Of a stretch of DNA of 47,588 nt, positions 38,915 through 47,588 are shown one piece after another (positions within the stretch are counted from its first letter, which is position 1; every line of letters starts with the position of its first letter). The position numbers and the translations under genes were made by a program. The notes beneath the pieces are model-generated. The model worked only from the letters and a program-made list of their open reading frames with translations, was not told where the DNA came from and made no database searches. This DNA comes from UMGS902 sp045580835 (GTDB taxonomy: Bacteria; Bacillota; Clostridia; Oscillospirales; CAG-272). The stretch spans positions 1 to 47,588 of the forward strand of contig JAZNOM010000071.1 in NCBI GenBank assembly GCA_045580835.1, read 5' to 3'.

Positions 38915-41464
38915 TTAGTCAAGTACTACGCTTGGCCAACGGTTAGTTGTAAATACGCTTACACCGGTAAGAGTATCGTTTGTAGAACCAACGCCGTCCT
39001 GATTGGAAAGCGAAGGACAAATCTTAAAGGAAGTTGCTCCGTCAAGACCTACAAGTGTCTTGGGGAGAGAAATTTCGGTTACTACACCCTCATCCTTATC
39101 ATCGTTATTATTTGCAGTGCCAAGCACCTTTACAACAGCCTTGCCGCCACTTAAAGTGTTCTTAACAGAGCCGTTTTCAAGATACTCTACTGTGATAACA
39201 CCGTCAAGTCCTACGGTAATACGGTAATAGCTTGTCGCGCTCTTTGCAATGCTGATGGTTACGGTATCGCCGTCAGTGATGTACATATCAGGACGGGAAA
39301 CAAGGAAGTAAACATTATCGTTGTCATGTGCGGTGCGAACTGTAATCTGTGCCTGAGTTTCGCTACCTACGAAATATGCGTCGGTGTTGTTTTCCCACTC
39401 GTTTGTATATCCGTCGACGTTTACAGCAACTTTAGGAGCATTTGTGCGATGATTAAGATAGGAATAGGTGAGATGAATGCTACGCTTGTCACTTGCATTG
39501 GGATTAACAGCGGCAATTTTATGGCTATTGATGATTTCTGTTGCGCCCCACGAACCCTTTGCATCGGGAGTCATATGGAACTCCTTGGTGTCAATTTCTG
39601 TACCATCCGCATTCATCATTCTTGCAGTGAGACGGTTGCTATAGCCAAATGTAAGAACAACCTCGCCCGATTCAAAACGTGCAAGATACGGCGAAGCACC
39701 GTCATGTGTAAACGGGTCGATAATCGCATCCTCTGCTTTTGATTCAGTGAGTTCAAGGTGCTTCCAATTGCCACTATCACCACTGCGTGCAAGTGAAATG
39801 TGGAAGTCCTTGTTAAGGTCCTGAACCTCAATCGCAAGAAGTGTCTTGCCGTTGTAAAGCTGAACTGCAGAGGGCATCTGTCCGCCAAAGTACGGAACTG
39901 CCTCGGTATACATGGGAGAACCGTCAACGTTAGTACCGTAAGGCACCTTATCGCCTACATACTCCTGGAATACACGCATACCAACATAATGATTTTCTTT
40001 AACGATTTCAGGAGACCACGTGTAACCGTTGTCGTCGGAGTAAATCATGGAAGTACATGTTGAACGCTTGTCGGAGTCCATACCGTAGATGTCGATGTAA
40101 GCAATTGCACAAGACCAGTAAACCTCAACTCTGCCATCATCACGCTGGAAGATGAAAGGCTCCCAAACCTGACCCTTGGTAAGTTGAATTTCCTCTTGTA
40201 CTACCTGAGAAGGATAAACCTTTTCGCCCTCACTCCAAACGACCTTGTTGTCCGCCGTCACCTTACCGCGACACATATATACGCCGTTCATTTCTGCATA
40301 ATCCGCATACGCATAACCGGAGTTGGGACGAATGGCATATACACACAGGATATCTCCGTTTTTAAGTACACAAGCATCTGCATTTACTGCAAGATACTGG
40401 TCTTCCTTGCCTTCAAGTGGACCGTATGTATGAGTAAACTTCTTGTCATTGGTGGCTCCCCAGAACACCTCGGGGTTTGTCCACTCTTTACCGTCATTGG
40501 AGTATGCAACATAAAGGTGTCTGCCGAACTGACCGTACATCCAGAACATGATGTAGAGGTCATCCTTTACCTGCTTGATACGGGGATACCACGCATTATC
40601 ATAACGAGTCTGGCCCGTGGTAGCGGAATCAAGCACTACGCTTTCGCGATAGTTGATTTCAAGCGAAGCGGTTGCAATATCATCGTCCTTGTGGTCGCCG
40701 TTTGTACTCTTTTGTACAAGTTTGTCAATTGTAACAAGCTTGGTTTCGGGATTTTCGGGAACTACAGGGTCTGCCGGTTCTACCTCTTTACCCATAACAG
40801 TGTTGAACTCTTCCTTTGTGAAAAGTCCCTTTGCCATAAGTTGTGTTGCAACATCGTCACCGCTCTTTACTTTAGCGGTGAGCGCGTTGTAGCAAATTAC
40901 AAATGCATCGCCGCGTGTAAAAGCGGTATCAGGGGTTTCGCTATTGATAAGCCCTGCACTCTTTGCAAGCGCGTACGGATTGTTCCAAACGAAGTCGCCC
41001 TCGCTGTCCTTGTAGCCAAGCACGCGGAGGATAGCTGTAAGGAACGCAAAATCGCTCATTGCGCTATCGCCGTCAAACTTGGTTGCACTTACACCTGCGG
41101 TAATGCCGTTAGCATATGCATAGCTAATGTAAGGAACTGCCCATGCAGCAAGGTCGGTGAAAGGGTGTGCGTTTGTTGTAGTTGTAGCATCCTTCTCTGC
41201 ACCGAGAAAGCGTACTACCTGCGTAATCGACTGTGCGCGAGTAAGGCTGCCTTCGGTAGCAAAGTTTACGCTGCCGTCAGCATTGTTGCCTACACCTGCC
41301 AAAAGTCCAAGCGCGTGAAGCGCATTTGCGGCTTCGTCAGCGGTAACGGTCTCTGCTTTTGCAGCATTGGGATTGGGTGCAATAAGCAGAATGTCGCCCG
41401 CTGCAAATGCAGTGGTGGTAAGAAGAATTACTGCCGCAAGCACAAAACAAATAATTCTTTTCAT
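38915..41464 (-). CDS. SLH-domain surface protein with sialidase-like propeller
   Basis: 849 aa. Signal peptide (1-21) is followed by S-layer homology repeats (about 40-225: GSLTRAQSITQVVRFLG, FTDLAAWAVPYISYAYANGI, TRGDAFVICYNALTAK). A six-bladed Asp-box propeller occupies about 265-690 (SNDGKEWT, SDDNGYTWS). The C-terminal about 150 residues (VDGYTNEWENNTDAYFVG) form a CBM9/DOMON-like beta-sandwich. SLH modules tie it to the wall. Propeller family suggests a sialidase-like or glycan-binding role. I could not assign a complete sialidase active site. GGAGGA precedes the ATG. Last gene of the operon. Confidence 0.85.
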   Translation of the reverse strand: MKRIICFVLAAVILLTTTAFAAGDILLIAPNPNAAKAETVTADEAANALHALGLLAGVGNNADGSVNFATEGSLTRAQSITQVVRFLGAEKDATTTTNAHPFTDLAAWAVPYISYAYANGITAGVSATKFDGDSAMSDFAFLTAILRVLGYKDSEGDFVWNNPYALAKSAGLINSETPDTAFTRGDAFVICYNALTAKVKSGDDVATQLMAKGLFTKEEFNTVMGKEVEPADPVVPENPETKLVTIDKLVQKSTNGDHKDDDIATASLEINYRESVVLDSATTGQTRYDNAWYPRIKQVKDDLYIMFWMYGQFGRHLYVAYSNDGKEWTNPEVFWGATNDKKFTHTYGPLEGKEDQYLAVNADACVLKNGDILCVYAIRPNSGYAYADYAEMNGVYMCRGKVTADNKVVWSEGEKVYPSQVVQEEIQLTKGQVWEPFIFQRDDGRVEVYWSCAIAYIDIYGMDSDKRSTCTSMIYSDDNGYTWSPEIVKENHYVGMRVFQEYVGDKVPYGTNVDGSPMYTEAVPYFGGQMPSAVQLYNGKTLLAIEVQDLNKDFHISLARSGDSGNWKHLELTESKAEDAIIDPFTHDGASPYLARFESGEVVLTFGYSNRLTARMMNADGTEIDTKEFHMTPDAKGSWGATEIINSHKIAAVNPNASDKRSIHLTYSYLNHRTNAPKVAVNVDGYTNEWENNTDAYFVGSETQAQITVRTAHDNDNVYFLVSRPDMYITDGDTVTISIAKSATSYYRITVGLDGVITVEYLENGSVKNTLSGGKAVVKVLGTANNNDDKDEGVVTEISLPKTLVGLDGATSFKICPSLSNQDGVGSTNDTLTGVSVFTTNRWPSVVLD

Positions 41465-41478
41465 GTGTCCTCCAAAAT

Positions 41479-43989
41479 TTATTTAAGATTAATCGTTATC
41501 CATGTTGACGTGTCCGAGGTACTGATGCCGTTAATACGGTCATTGACGCCGGTTGCAACGTCTGTAAAGCCGGGGCAAACGCGGATTTCGGTTCCGGTAA
41601 GTCCGAGGGCCGCGCGGTCGAATGCAAACTCGTAAACTCTGCCGCCGGGTGCGTTGTTCGTGCCACCGGTAACACCTGTGGGAAGCGTGTATTCACCGTA
41701 GCTGATTTCTGCCTTAATATATCCGTCAGCAGTTGCAACCATCACATAGTTTGTATCATCCTTATTATTAGACTTGTCTGTACGGTCAATTGCAACATAA
41801 ACATAGTCGTCATCATATGCAAAGCGATATGTTGCCTGAACGTCGGAAAGACTTCCTACAAAGAGTGCGTCCGTTATGTTCTTCCACTCCTGAGGATTAC
41901 CGTCTGCAACTATGTTCTTCTTTGTTGCATCTATCGGATGGTTAAGTCTGACCTTACCGACAACGGTGGTGTTGTGAAGGACATCATTACCATCAACAGT
42001 TTCAGGAACAGCGCCCTTCCATCTCTTATATGACATCGAAACAATAGCGGTATGCGAATCTATAGGTGCCGCATGGCTCCAAAAGCCGCCATCAGTGGCA
42101 GATTCGTTGTAGAAGATATTGGACTCATAAGCGGTGCTCATATTTGTTCCGCGGTTATTGAGAAGTCTTGTGTAGAGCATACTCGAATTGTTATATGTAA
42201 GCAATATCTCGCCCGAGTCAAAGCGCATAAGCGTAGGAGCCGCACCTCTGAATACGTCACTGTTAGTATTGGATGGGCCTGCCTCGCTGATACCAAGCTC
42301 TGTCCATTCAAGCCCCGCATTTGAATAAGCCTTGCTTATACAGTGGTAACTACGGTCAACAGTTCTCGTTTCGGCAACAAGCATCATCTTGTCACCTGCG
42401 CCAAGCTCTACTACACCGGGCATCTGTCCGTGCATAAACGGAACGCTCGTGCCATTGATTGTAACATTGCCTGCCGCAAACTGATAAACTCGCTTTGCCG
42501 CAAATGGAGCCGAAGTAACGTTAGGTGTCCATGTGTCACCGCCGTCAGCAGAAGAAATCATAGCGACACCGCTTGAACGCATAGTGTCCTGGAATCCGTA
42601 CTTGTAAAGCATCGGAGCGATATGGGTGAAGTAGATCTCCACTGTTCCGTCCGAGCGCTTGATTATTTCAGGCTCCCAGTTCTGACCGTGATAAATCGAA
42701 ACAGGCGTGGACCACTTTATTGAAGAACCGCTAACCGTGCCCTTTACAAGCTCGAGAGTTGAGAGTGATGCGTACTCCTTAAGTGAATAACCGGTGCAGG
42801 GACGGCGGGAGTAAACGCATAGAACAGTTCCGTCATCAAGCACGCAATGGTCGGCAGTTGTAGCGTAATATGCATCATCTGTTCCCTTAAGAGAGCCCGA
42901 AGTGTGGGTGAAAGTATTGCTTGCTGCGTTGTATAGCACATTGGGGGTACCCCAGTTAATACCGTCTGTACTTGTTACATAATAAAGATGCATCCCCTCC
43001 TGCGCATAGTTGAGAGTCATGAGATAAAGGTTCTCGTTTACTCTTGAAATGCGAGGATAAAACGCATTTTGGTATCTTGCGTGGTCGTTTTCATCGAGTG
43101 TGACCATTGTGCTTCTGTCAAGCTCAATATAAGCATTACCGCCGTTGTTGGAGTTCTTTTTCGAGTCGGTGTTGAGATCGTCAATGCTTGTCTTGGTTGT
43201 ATAGTTTGAACCTGCATAGGTGGAGATAAGCGTAGCAGCCGCCTCATCGCCCGCAGCAGCCGCCTCAGATGCAACCGCATATACGCTATTAATGGCACAG
43301 CCGTTTGCAGAACCGCTTCTTGAATAGTAAACAGTTCGCTTAACACCATTGGCATCCACATAGGTAATGTATGGACGAACAGCAATCTCATCCGCAAGAG
43401 ATGCCACGTCTACGCCGAGTACGGTTACAGTAAACGTGATGGTTGTATCATCCTCACAATATGTAAACACACCCGGCACTACCGCACCGCTTCTTACACT
43501 TGCGCCACTCTGCTTTGTAAGTTTTTCTGTAATATCAACATTGATTGCCACAACAGCACCGTATCCGATATCTGTGTCATGCTCATTTTTCGGAGTGAGT
43601 CCGCCATTAAAACCTTTACGGTTAAGAGGATTAAGCCCCTCAACGGTGCTTCTCATCTCTTTGTTGAACTTAACGTGGAATCTGATACCGTTTACTTCAG
43701 AGGCAAACTCTTCTACCGGTATCGAAAACCCGTAGTTTCCCTTTTCAACTACAGCGCCGTAAACGGTGCCCTTGTAGTTATTATCAGCAACCGCACTTAC
43801 GTCAAGCGACTTTGCCGCTTCCTCCGTGGTAAACCATCCTCCGAAAAGTCCGCCGCTAGGTACGGTAAGTGCTGAAAGATCGCCGGAGGAAGTGTCTGTA
43901 GTAACATTAACGGTAATCGCAGAGGAAACTACCGCAAAAAGTGTTGCAAAAAGACATACCGCTATAAAAAATCTTAAACTCTTTTTCAT
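41479..43989 (-). CDS. Secreted sialidase-like propeller protein without dockerin
   Basis: 836 aa. Signal peptide (1-23), then a beta-rich N-domain (about 45-270, FGGWFTTEEAAKSLDVSAV). The Asp-box propeller follows (about 290-690: STDGINWG, SADGGDTWTP, HGQMPGVVELGAGDKMM), then a CBM9/DOMON-like C-domain (VADGNPQEWKNITDALFVGS). It is closely similar to the 943-aa protein upstream along nearly its whole length but lacks that protein's N-terminal dockerin. A lone dockerin gene stands just upstream instead. Confidence 0.87.
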   Translation of the reverse strand: MKKSLRFFIAVCLFATLFAVVSSAITVNVTTDTSSGDLSALTVPSGGLFGGWFTTEEAAKSLDVSAVADNNYKGTVYGAVVEKGNYGFSIPVEEFASEVNGIRFHVKFNKEMRSTVEGLNPLNRKGFNGGLTPKNEHDTDIGYGAVVAINVDITEKLTKQSGASVRSGAVVPGVFTYCEDDTTITFTVTVLGVDVASLADEIAVRPYITYVDANGVKRTVYYSRSGSANGCAINSVYAVASEAAAAGDEAAATLISTYAGSNYTTKTSIDDLNTDSKKNSNNGGNAYIELDRSTMVTLDENDHARYQNAFYPRISRVNENLYLMTLNYAQEGMHLYYVTSTDGINWGTPNVLYNAASNTFTHTSGSLKGTDDAYYATTADHCVLDDGTVLCVYSRRPCTGYSLKEYASLSTLELVKGTVSGSSIKWSTPVSIYHGQNWEPEIIKRSDGTVEIYFTHIAPMLYKYGFQDTMRSSGVAMISSADGGDTWTPNVTSAPFAAKRVYQFAAGNVTINGTSVPFMHGQMPGVVELGAGDKMMLVAETRTVDRSYHCISKAYSNAGLEWTELGISEAGPSNTNSDVFRGAAPTLMRFDSGEILLTYNNSSMLYTRLLNNRGTNMSTAYESNIFYNESATDGGFWSHAAPIDSHTAIVSMSYKRWKGAVPETVDGNDVLHNTTVVGKVRLNHPIDATKKNIVADGNPQEWKNITDALFVGSLSDVQATYRFAYDDDYVYVAIDRTDKSNNKDDTNYVMVATADGYIKAEISYGEYTLPTGVTGGTNNAPGGRVYEFAFDRAALGLTGTEIRVCPGFTDVATGVNDRINGISTSDTSTWITINLK

Positions 43990-44006
43990 AAAACCATCCT
44001 ACACTC

Positions 44007-44345
44007 CTATTTCACAAGTTCGCCAAGTCCAACTTTATCACCCAAAACATGTTTGATGATAAGGAGAGCGTCAGAAACGGTAACGGTTCCGTCAGAATTT
44101 ACATCAACACTGTCACGCAAAGAATTTGACTTGTCGCCCAAGATATATTTGATACTGGCTATAACATCGAGCAGATTTACTGCACCATCGCCGTTGGAGT
44201 CGCCTCCGATATGCTGATTTGTCGGGATATCGACTTTTGAAGTGTCTGAAAACAGAATATAATTTTCACCTTCGTATGCCGAAACAAATACAGTACTTGC
44301 CGCGATGATTAAAATACACAAAACAAATGAGGCAATTTTTTTCAT
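44007..44345 (-). CDS. Small secreted dockerin-only protein
   Basis: 112 aa. Signal peptide (1-23), a short spacer and a type I dockerin with two EF-loops (GGDSNGDGAVNLLDVIASIK and VDVNSDGTVTVSDALLIIKH). AAGGAGGAG precedes the ATG. It matches the N-terminal about 110 residues of the 943-aa protein (ENYILFSDTSKVDIPTNQHI versus ENYALFSSTSNVDVPLNEHL). It is probably a split-off copy of that module, and it ends 17 bases before the dockerin-less paralogue. Confidence 0.88.
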   Translation of the reverse strand: MKKIASFVLCILIIAASTVFVSAYEGENYILFSDTSKVDIPTNQHIGGDSNGDGAVNLLDVIASIKYILGDKSNSLRDSVDVNSDGTVTVSDALLIIKHVLGDKVGLGELVK

Positions 44346-44358
44346 TTTATTCTCCTCC

Positions 44359-47190
44359 TTATTTCAAATTTATTTTTATCCAAGTAGAAGTGTCATTAAG
44401 GACTGTGCCGTTAATTCTATCATCAACATCGTTCGCAACATCGGTAAAGCCAGGGTTTACACGAATGTAATCACCGGTAAGGCCGAGAGAAGCGCGGTCA
44501 AAGCAAAGTTCATACACTCTGCCGCCCGAAACATTTTTAGTACCGCCGGTAACACCTGCGGGAAGCGTGTAGTCACCGTAGCTGATTTCTGCCTTAACAT
44601 AGCCGTCAGCCGTTGCAACCAGTACATAGTTTGTATCGTCTTTATTATTGGAACTGTCCGTACGGTCAATAGCAACATAAATGTACTCGTCATCATATGC
44701 AAAGCGGTATGTTGCCTGAACAGAAGAAAGACTGCCTACAAAGAGTGCGTCAGTTATGTTCTTCCACTCCTGATGATTACCGTCAGCAACCATGTTCTTC
44801 TTTACCGCATCAATTGTGTGGTTAAGTCTTACTTTGCCGATAACGGTTGTGTTGTGAAGAACGGTATCTTCTGTTCCGTCATCACCGGTAACAGTTTCGG
44901 GTTCAAGTCCCTGATATTTCTTGTATGACATTGCAAGAATTGCTGTATGTGAGTCTACAGGTGCGGATGCGCTCCAGAAGCCGCTGTCGGTTTCGCTTGT
45001 CGTATAGAAGGGATTAAGCTCATAAGCATCAGCAATATTGCTGCCCGTCTTGTTGAGAAGGCGCGAATACATCATATTGGAGCCGCTTCTGTTCGCATTA
45101 TATGTGAGAAGCAACTCGCCCGAGTCAAAGCGCATAAGAGTGGGAGCGGCACCCTTGAAATTGTCTTCAATTACATCGGACGGGCCTGCCTCGTCAATAC
45201 CAAGTTCTGTCCATGTACCGTCCTTATTTGAACGTGCCATACTTATCATATGGTACGAGCGCGAGGTTGTTCTCGTTTCGGCAACAACCATCATTCTGCC
45301 GTCGGCAAGCTCTACAACACCGGGCATCTGACCGTGGTAGAAATTAACCTTGTTACCGTTATCGAGAGTAAACTCGCCTGCATTATACTGATAAATGCGC
45401 TTACCGGCAAAAAGGGTTTCCTGATTTGAAACGGGTGTCCATGTATTGCCGCCGTCGCTTGAAGAAACCATCGCAACACCGCTTGAACGCATATCATCAT
45501 GGAAGCCGTATTCCTGAATCATCGGAGCAGAGTGCGACCAGTAAACCTCGATATCGCCGTTTTCGCGCTGGATTATTTCAGGCTCCCAGCTTTGACCTTG
45601 ATAAATTACAACAGGCGTAGACCATTTAATTGTGCTGCCGCTCACTGTTCCCTTTATCATTTCTATGGTGTTGATTGCAGCATATTCAGCCAAAGTATAG
45701 CCATTGCGCGGGCGGCGGGAATATACACACATTATAGTTCCGTCATCAAGCAAACAATGGTCTGCGGTTGCCGCCAAAAGTTCTTCTTCAGTTCCGACAA
45801 GTGAACCGCTTTCATATGTAAAATTGTTCTTTGCCGCATCTGCGGAGTAAAGTACCGAGGGTGTTGCCCACGTTTTGCCGTCTGTGCTTGTTGTATAGTA
45901 AATATGACGACCAAGCTGGGAATAGTTAAAGGTCATAAGATAAAGGTTGTCATTAACCTTTGTGATACGCGGGTAAAAAGCGTTTTGAAATCTGTAGTGA
46001 TTTGTTTCAGAGAGCGTTACAAAAGTCGTTCTGTCAAGCTCGACATACGCGTTGTCACCGTCAGCACTACCCTCTACAGATGAAAGGTTAAGCTTGTCAA
46101 TTGTAACCTTGGAAGAAGCAAACGTACCACCTTTATATGTTGAAAGCAAATCGCTTGCAGCACTCTTTTCTCCGTCTGTTGCACTGTCGCTGTTTGCTAC
46201 AGCGCATGTAACGTTGTAAAAGCTTTCGCTATCTCCGTCTGCATAAACGGTGTGCTCGTTGCCGTTTGCGTCAACATATGTAACGTAGGGACGAGCCGCG
46301 ATTTTATCTGCCATTGCCGCGGTGTCAACACCGATTACTGTTGCGGTAAAGAAAACGGTTGTGTCATCCTCGGCGTATGCATACACTGCAGGAACGCTCA
46401 TTCCGCCGTTTACAACTCTGCCGTCTGCCTTTTCGGGCGTACCGTCAACCGCTATATCAATTGCAAGCGCGGTACCAAAGCCAATGCCGTTTTTCCACTC
46501 ATTGGCAGGAGTGAAGGTGCCATCCTTGCCACCGCAGTTAGCAACGTTTACCTTTTCGATAGCGGTGATAATATCTTTGTCAATTTCAGAAACAAATCTG
46601 ATGCCATAAGGTGCCGCGGTAAGCATATCAACGCTTACAAAAGCCATGTCGGCTGCGATAACCGCACCGTAAACCTCGCCGCTATAGTCATTTGCAGCAG
46701 CGTAATCGGTATCAAGTGCTTTTGCAGCTTCCTCACTTGTAAACCAGCCGAGGAAAATGCCGTCGATATCCGCCTCTGAATTTACAACTGCAATTTCTAA
46801 AGCGGTTTCTGTGCTATCTTCTGTCAAAGCCTCTGCTTTTACGCTACCGTCAGCGTTTACTACAACACCAAGTCCCGCATCATCGCCAACTACATGGCGA
46901 ATAACAAGCAAAGTGTCAAGCGGTGTAACACTGCCGTCGCAGTTGACGTCAACACCGTCTCGCAAGGTGTTTAAAGGAGTGCCAACGATGTAACGAAGTG
47001 TGGAAACAGCATCAGCAAGGTTAACTTTTCCGTCACCGTTTGCGTCACCCGCAAGATGCTCGTTGAGTGGAACATCGACATTAGACGTTGACGAAAACAG
47101 AGCATAGTTTTCACCGGTGAGTGCAAAGGTGCCAAAAGCCAAAAGCACTGTAAGTGAAAGGCTGACTAAAACTAAAAAAATTCTTTTCAT
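44359..47190 (-). CDS. Secreted dockerin - sialidase-like propeller protein
   Basis: 943 aa. Signal peptide (1-24) is followed by an N-terminal type I dockerin (about 47-103: AGDANGDGKVNLADAVSTLR and VDVNCDGSVTPLDTLLVIRH). A beta-rich domain (FLGWFTSEEAAKALDTDYAA) follows, then the Asp-box propeller (STDGKTWA, SSSDGGNTWTP, HGQMPGVVELADGRMMVVAE) and a CBM9/DOMON-like C-domain (VADGNHQEWKNITDALFVGS). GGAGGA precedes the ATG. First gene of a four-gene operon (spacers 13, 17 and 14 bases). Likely docks on a cohesin scaffold, none of which is encoded here. Substrate unknown. Confidence 0.88.
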   Translation of the reverse strand: MKRIFLVLVSLSLTVLLAFGTFALTGENYALFSSTSNVDVPLNEHLAGDANGDGKVNLADAVSTLRYIVGTPLNTLRDGVDVNCDGSVTPLDTLLVIRHVVGDDAGLGVVVNADGSVKAEALTEDSTETALEIAVVNSEADIDGIFLGWFTSEEAAKALDTDYAAANDYSGEVYGAVIAADMAFVSVDMLTAAPYGIRFVSEIDKDIITAIEKVNVANCGGKDGTFTPANEWKNGIGFGTALAIDIAVDGTPEKADGRVVNGGMSVPAVYAYAEDDTTVFFTATVIGVDTAAMADKIAARPYVTYVDANGNEHTVYADGDSESFYNVTCAVANSDSATDGEKSAASDLLSTYKGGTFASSKVTIDKLNLSSVEGSADGDNAYVELDRTTFVTLSETNHYRFQNAFYPRITKVNDNLYLMTFNYSQLGRHIYYTTSTDGKTWATPSVLYSADAAKNNFTYESGSLVGTEEELLAATADHCLLDDGTIMCVYSRRPRNGYTLAEYAAINTIEMIKGTVSGSTIKWSTPVVIYQGQSWEPEIIQRENGDIEVYWSHSAPMIQEYGFHDDMRSSGVAMVSSSDGGNTWTPVSNQETLFAGKRIYQYNAGEFTLDNGNKVNFYHGQMPGVVELADGRMMVVAETRTTSRSYHMISMARSNKDGTWTELGIDEAGPSDVIEDNFKGAAPTLMRFDSGELLLTYNANRSGSNMMYSRLLNKTGSNIADAYELNPFYTTSETDSGFWSASAPVDSHTAILAMSYKKYQGLEPETVTGDDGTEDTVLHNTTVIGKVRLNHTIDAVKKNMVADGNHQEWKNITDALFVGSLSSVQATYRFAYDDEYIYVAIDRTDSSNNKDDTNYVLVATADGYVKAEISYGDYTLPAGVTGGTKNVSGGRVYELCFDRASLGLTGDYIRVNPGFTDVANDVDDRINGTVLNDTSTWIKINLK

Positions 47191-47225
47191 ACTTCCTCCG
47201 AGGTTATAAAAAAACTTTACATTAT

Positions 47226-47231
47226 ATTATA
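47226..47231 (-). promoter_or_regulatory. Extended -10 of the propeller operon
   Basis: Minus strand TGT-TATAAT, 35 bases before the start codon. No good -35 box is seen. The region 47232-47412 is AT-rich with no gene. Confidence 0.4.
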
Positions 47232-47412
47232 ACACAAATAAAATGGGTTGTGTTGTAGAAAATGCCATGCAAAAACTGTGCAATTCATCAAAAAAATGTG
47301 AAAAAAACATACCTTTGCAAAGCATATTTCACACATAATCGTACAATAAAATCAAAATTTTAACAATACTAAAATCAGCGAAAAAATATACGTTAATTTT
47401 ATCTTGCTGTAA

Positions 47413-47588
47413 ATTAATGTTTATAAGACGGCACCTATCGGTGCCTGCCCCTCATCCGTCGCCGTACGGCGACACCTTCCCCCAAGGGGGAAGGCTAATA
47501 AAATCAAGGCTTCCCCTTGAGGGGAGGCTCCCACGTAGTGGGTGGTGAGGTGTAGCCGCATAGCGGCGTTACTTATCTAAACATTAAT
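47413..47588. repeat. MITE-like inverted-repeat element, may continue past the edge
   Basis: Ends ATTAATGTTTATAAG and CTTATCTAAACATTAAT are inverted copies. Inside are GGCACC-TATC-GGTGCC, GTCGCCGTACGGCGAC, CCTTCCCCC-AAG-GGGGAAGG and a GC-rich CTCCCACGTAGTGGG segment. From memory, similar CTCATCCGTCGCC...CCTTCCCC repeats are common in gut Clostridia. No coding capacity. Confidence 0.6.

Noticed and set aside
40184..41635. 483-codon plus-strand frame
   Set aside because: Antisense to the SLH protein gene, which has signal peptide, SLH and propeller motifs. The plus frame has none.

Overview
The window looks like a chromosome segment of an uncultured, strictly anaerobic, low-to-mid GC Bacillota, most likely a gut-type Clostridia. 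Supporting signs: rpsB-tsf, a YlmC/YmxH-type PRC-barrel gene, S-layer homology and dockerin modules on secreted proteins, an O2-sensitive glycyl radical enzyme, consensus sigma-A promoters with 17-bp spacers, and many G-rich ribosome binding sites. No rRNA or CRISPR array is present. Species cannot be assigned from the sequence alone.

Layout. (1) 1-1980: 5' part of a secreted repeat protein gene running off the left edge, preceded by a compact structured RNA with its own promoter and terminator. (2) 1983-12503, minus strand: a GH2 glycosidase, and upstream of it an operon of glycyl radical enzyme, its activase, a sugar-binding-type lipoprotein and a 1354-aa secreted beta-helix/GH43/copper-amine-oxidase-N protein. 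A divergent AraC regulator follows (12652-13428). (3) 13476-16961: housekeeping genes tsf, rpsB with a structured leader, ylmC-like, a C_GCAxxG_C_C protein and nnrD. (4) 16961-25418: three tandem paralogues, each signal peptide - beta-helix - dockerin-like - jelly-roll-like - GH43. (5) 25536-33424: tRNA-Ser(GCU) and a 7.8-kb integrative element bounded by a 25-bp duplication of the tRNA 3' end. It has integrase, SWIM-finger membrane protein, a divergent repressor switch, excisionase, a decayed tail-fibre/SGNH gene, a lysis module (coiled-coil membrane protein, M23 endolysin, C1 protease, holin), and a possible type I toxin-like two-peptide locus next to a ribbon-helix-helix gene. No capsid, terminase or replication gene is present. 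(6) 33425-38875: tRNA-3'-end relics, tRNA-Gln, lrgAB, an operon of TIR-membrane protein, Flp1-like mini-pilin and prepilin peptidase, tRNA-Ser(GGA) with another relic array, then NifX-like, ccdA and a TlpA-like thioredoxin. (7) 38915-47190, minus strand: a four-gene secreted operon with three Asp-box (sialidase-like) propeller proteins and a lone dockerin. One is dockerin-tagged, one dockerin-less, one carries SLH domains. (8) 47413-47588: an inverted-repeat, MITE-like element.

Read together, the segment suggests a glycan-foraging anaerobe that puts large multi-domain GH43 and sialidase-like proteins on its surface, imports products through an ABC-type binding lipoprotein, and may ferment one product with a glycyl radical eliminase under AraC control. 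The most unusual spots are the 5' structured RNA, the two-peptide/antisense/RHH locus in the mobile element, the palindrome shared by two convergent genes near 27.64 kb, and the TIR/mini-pilin/prepilin-peptidase operon.
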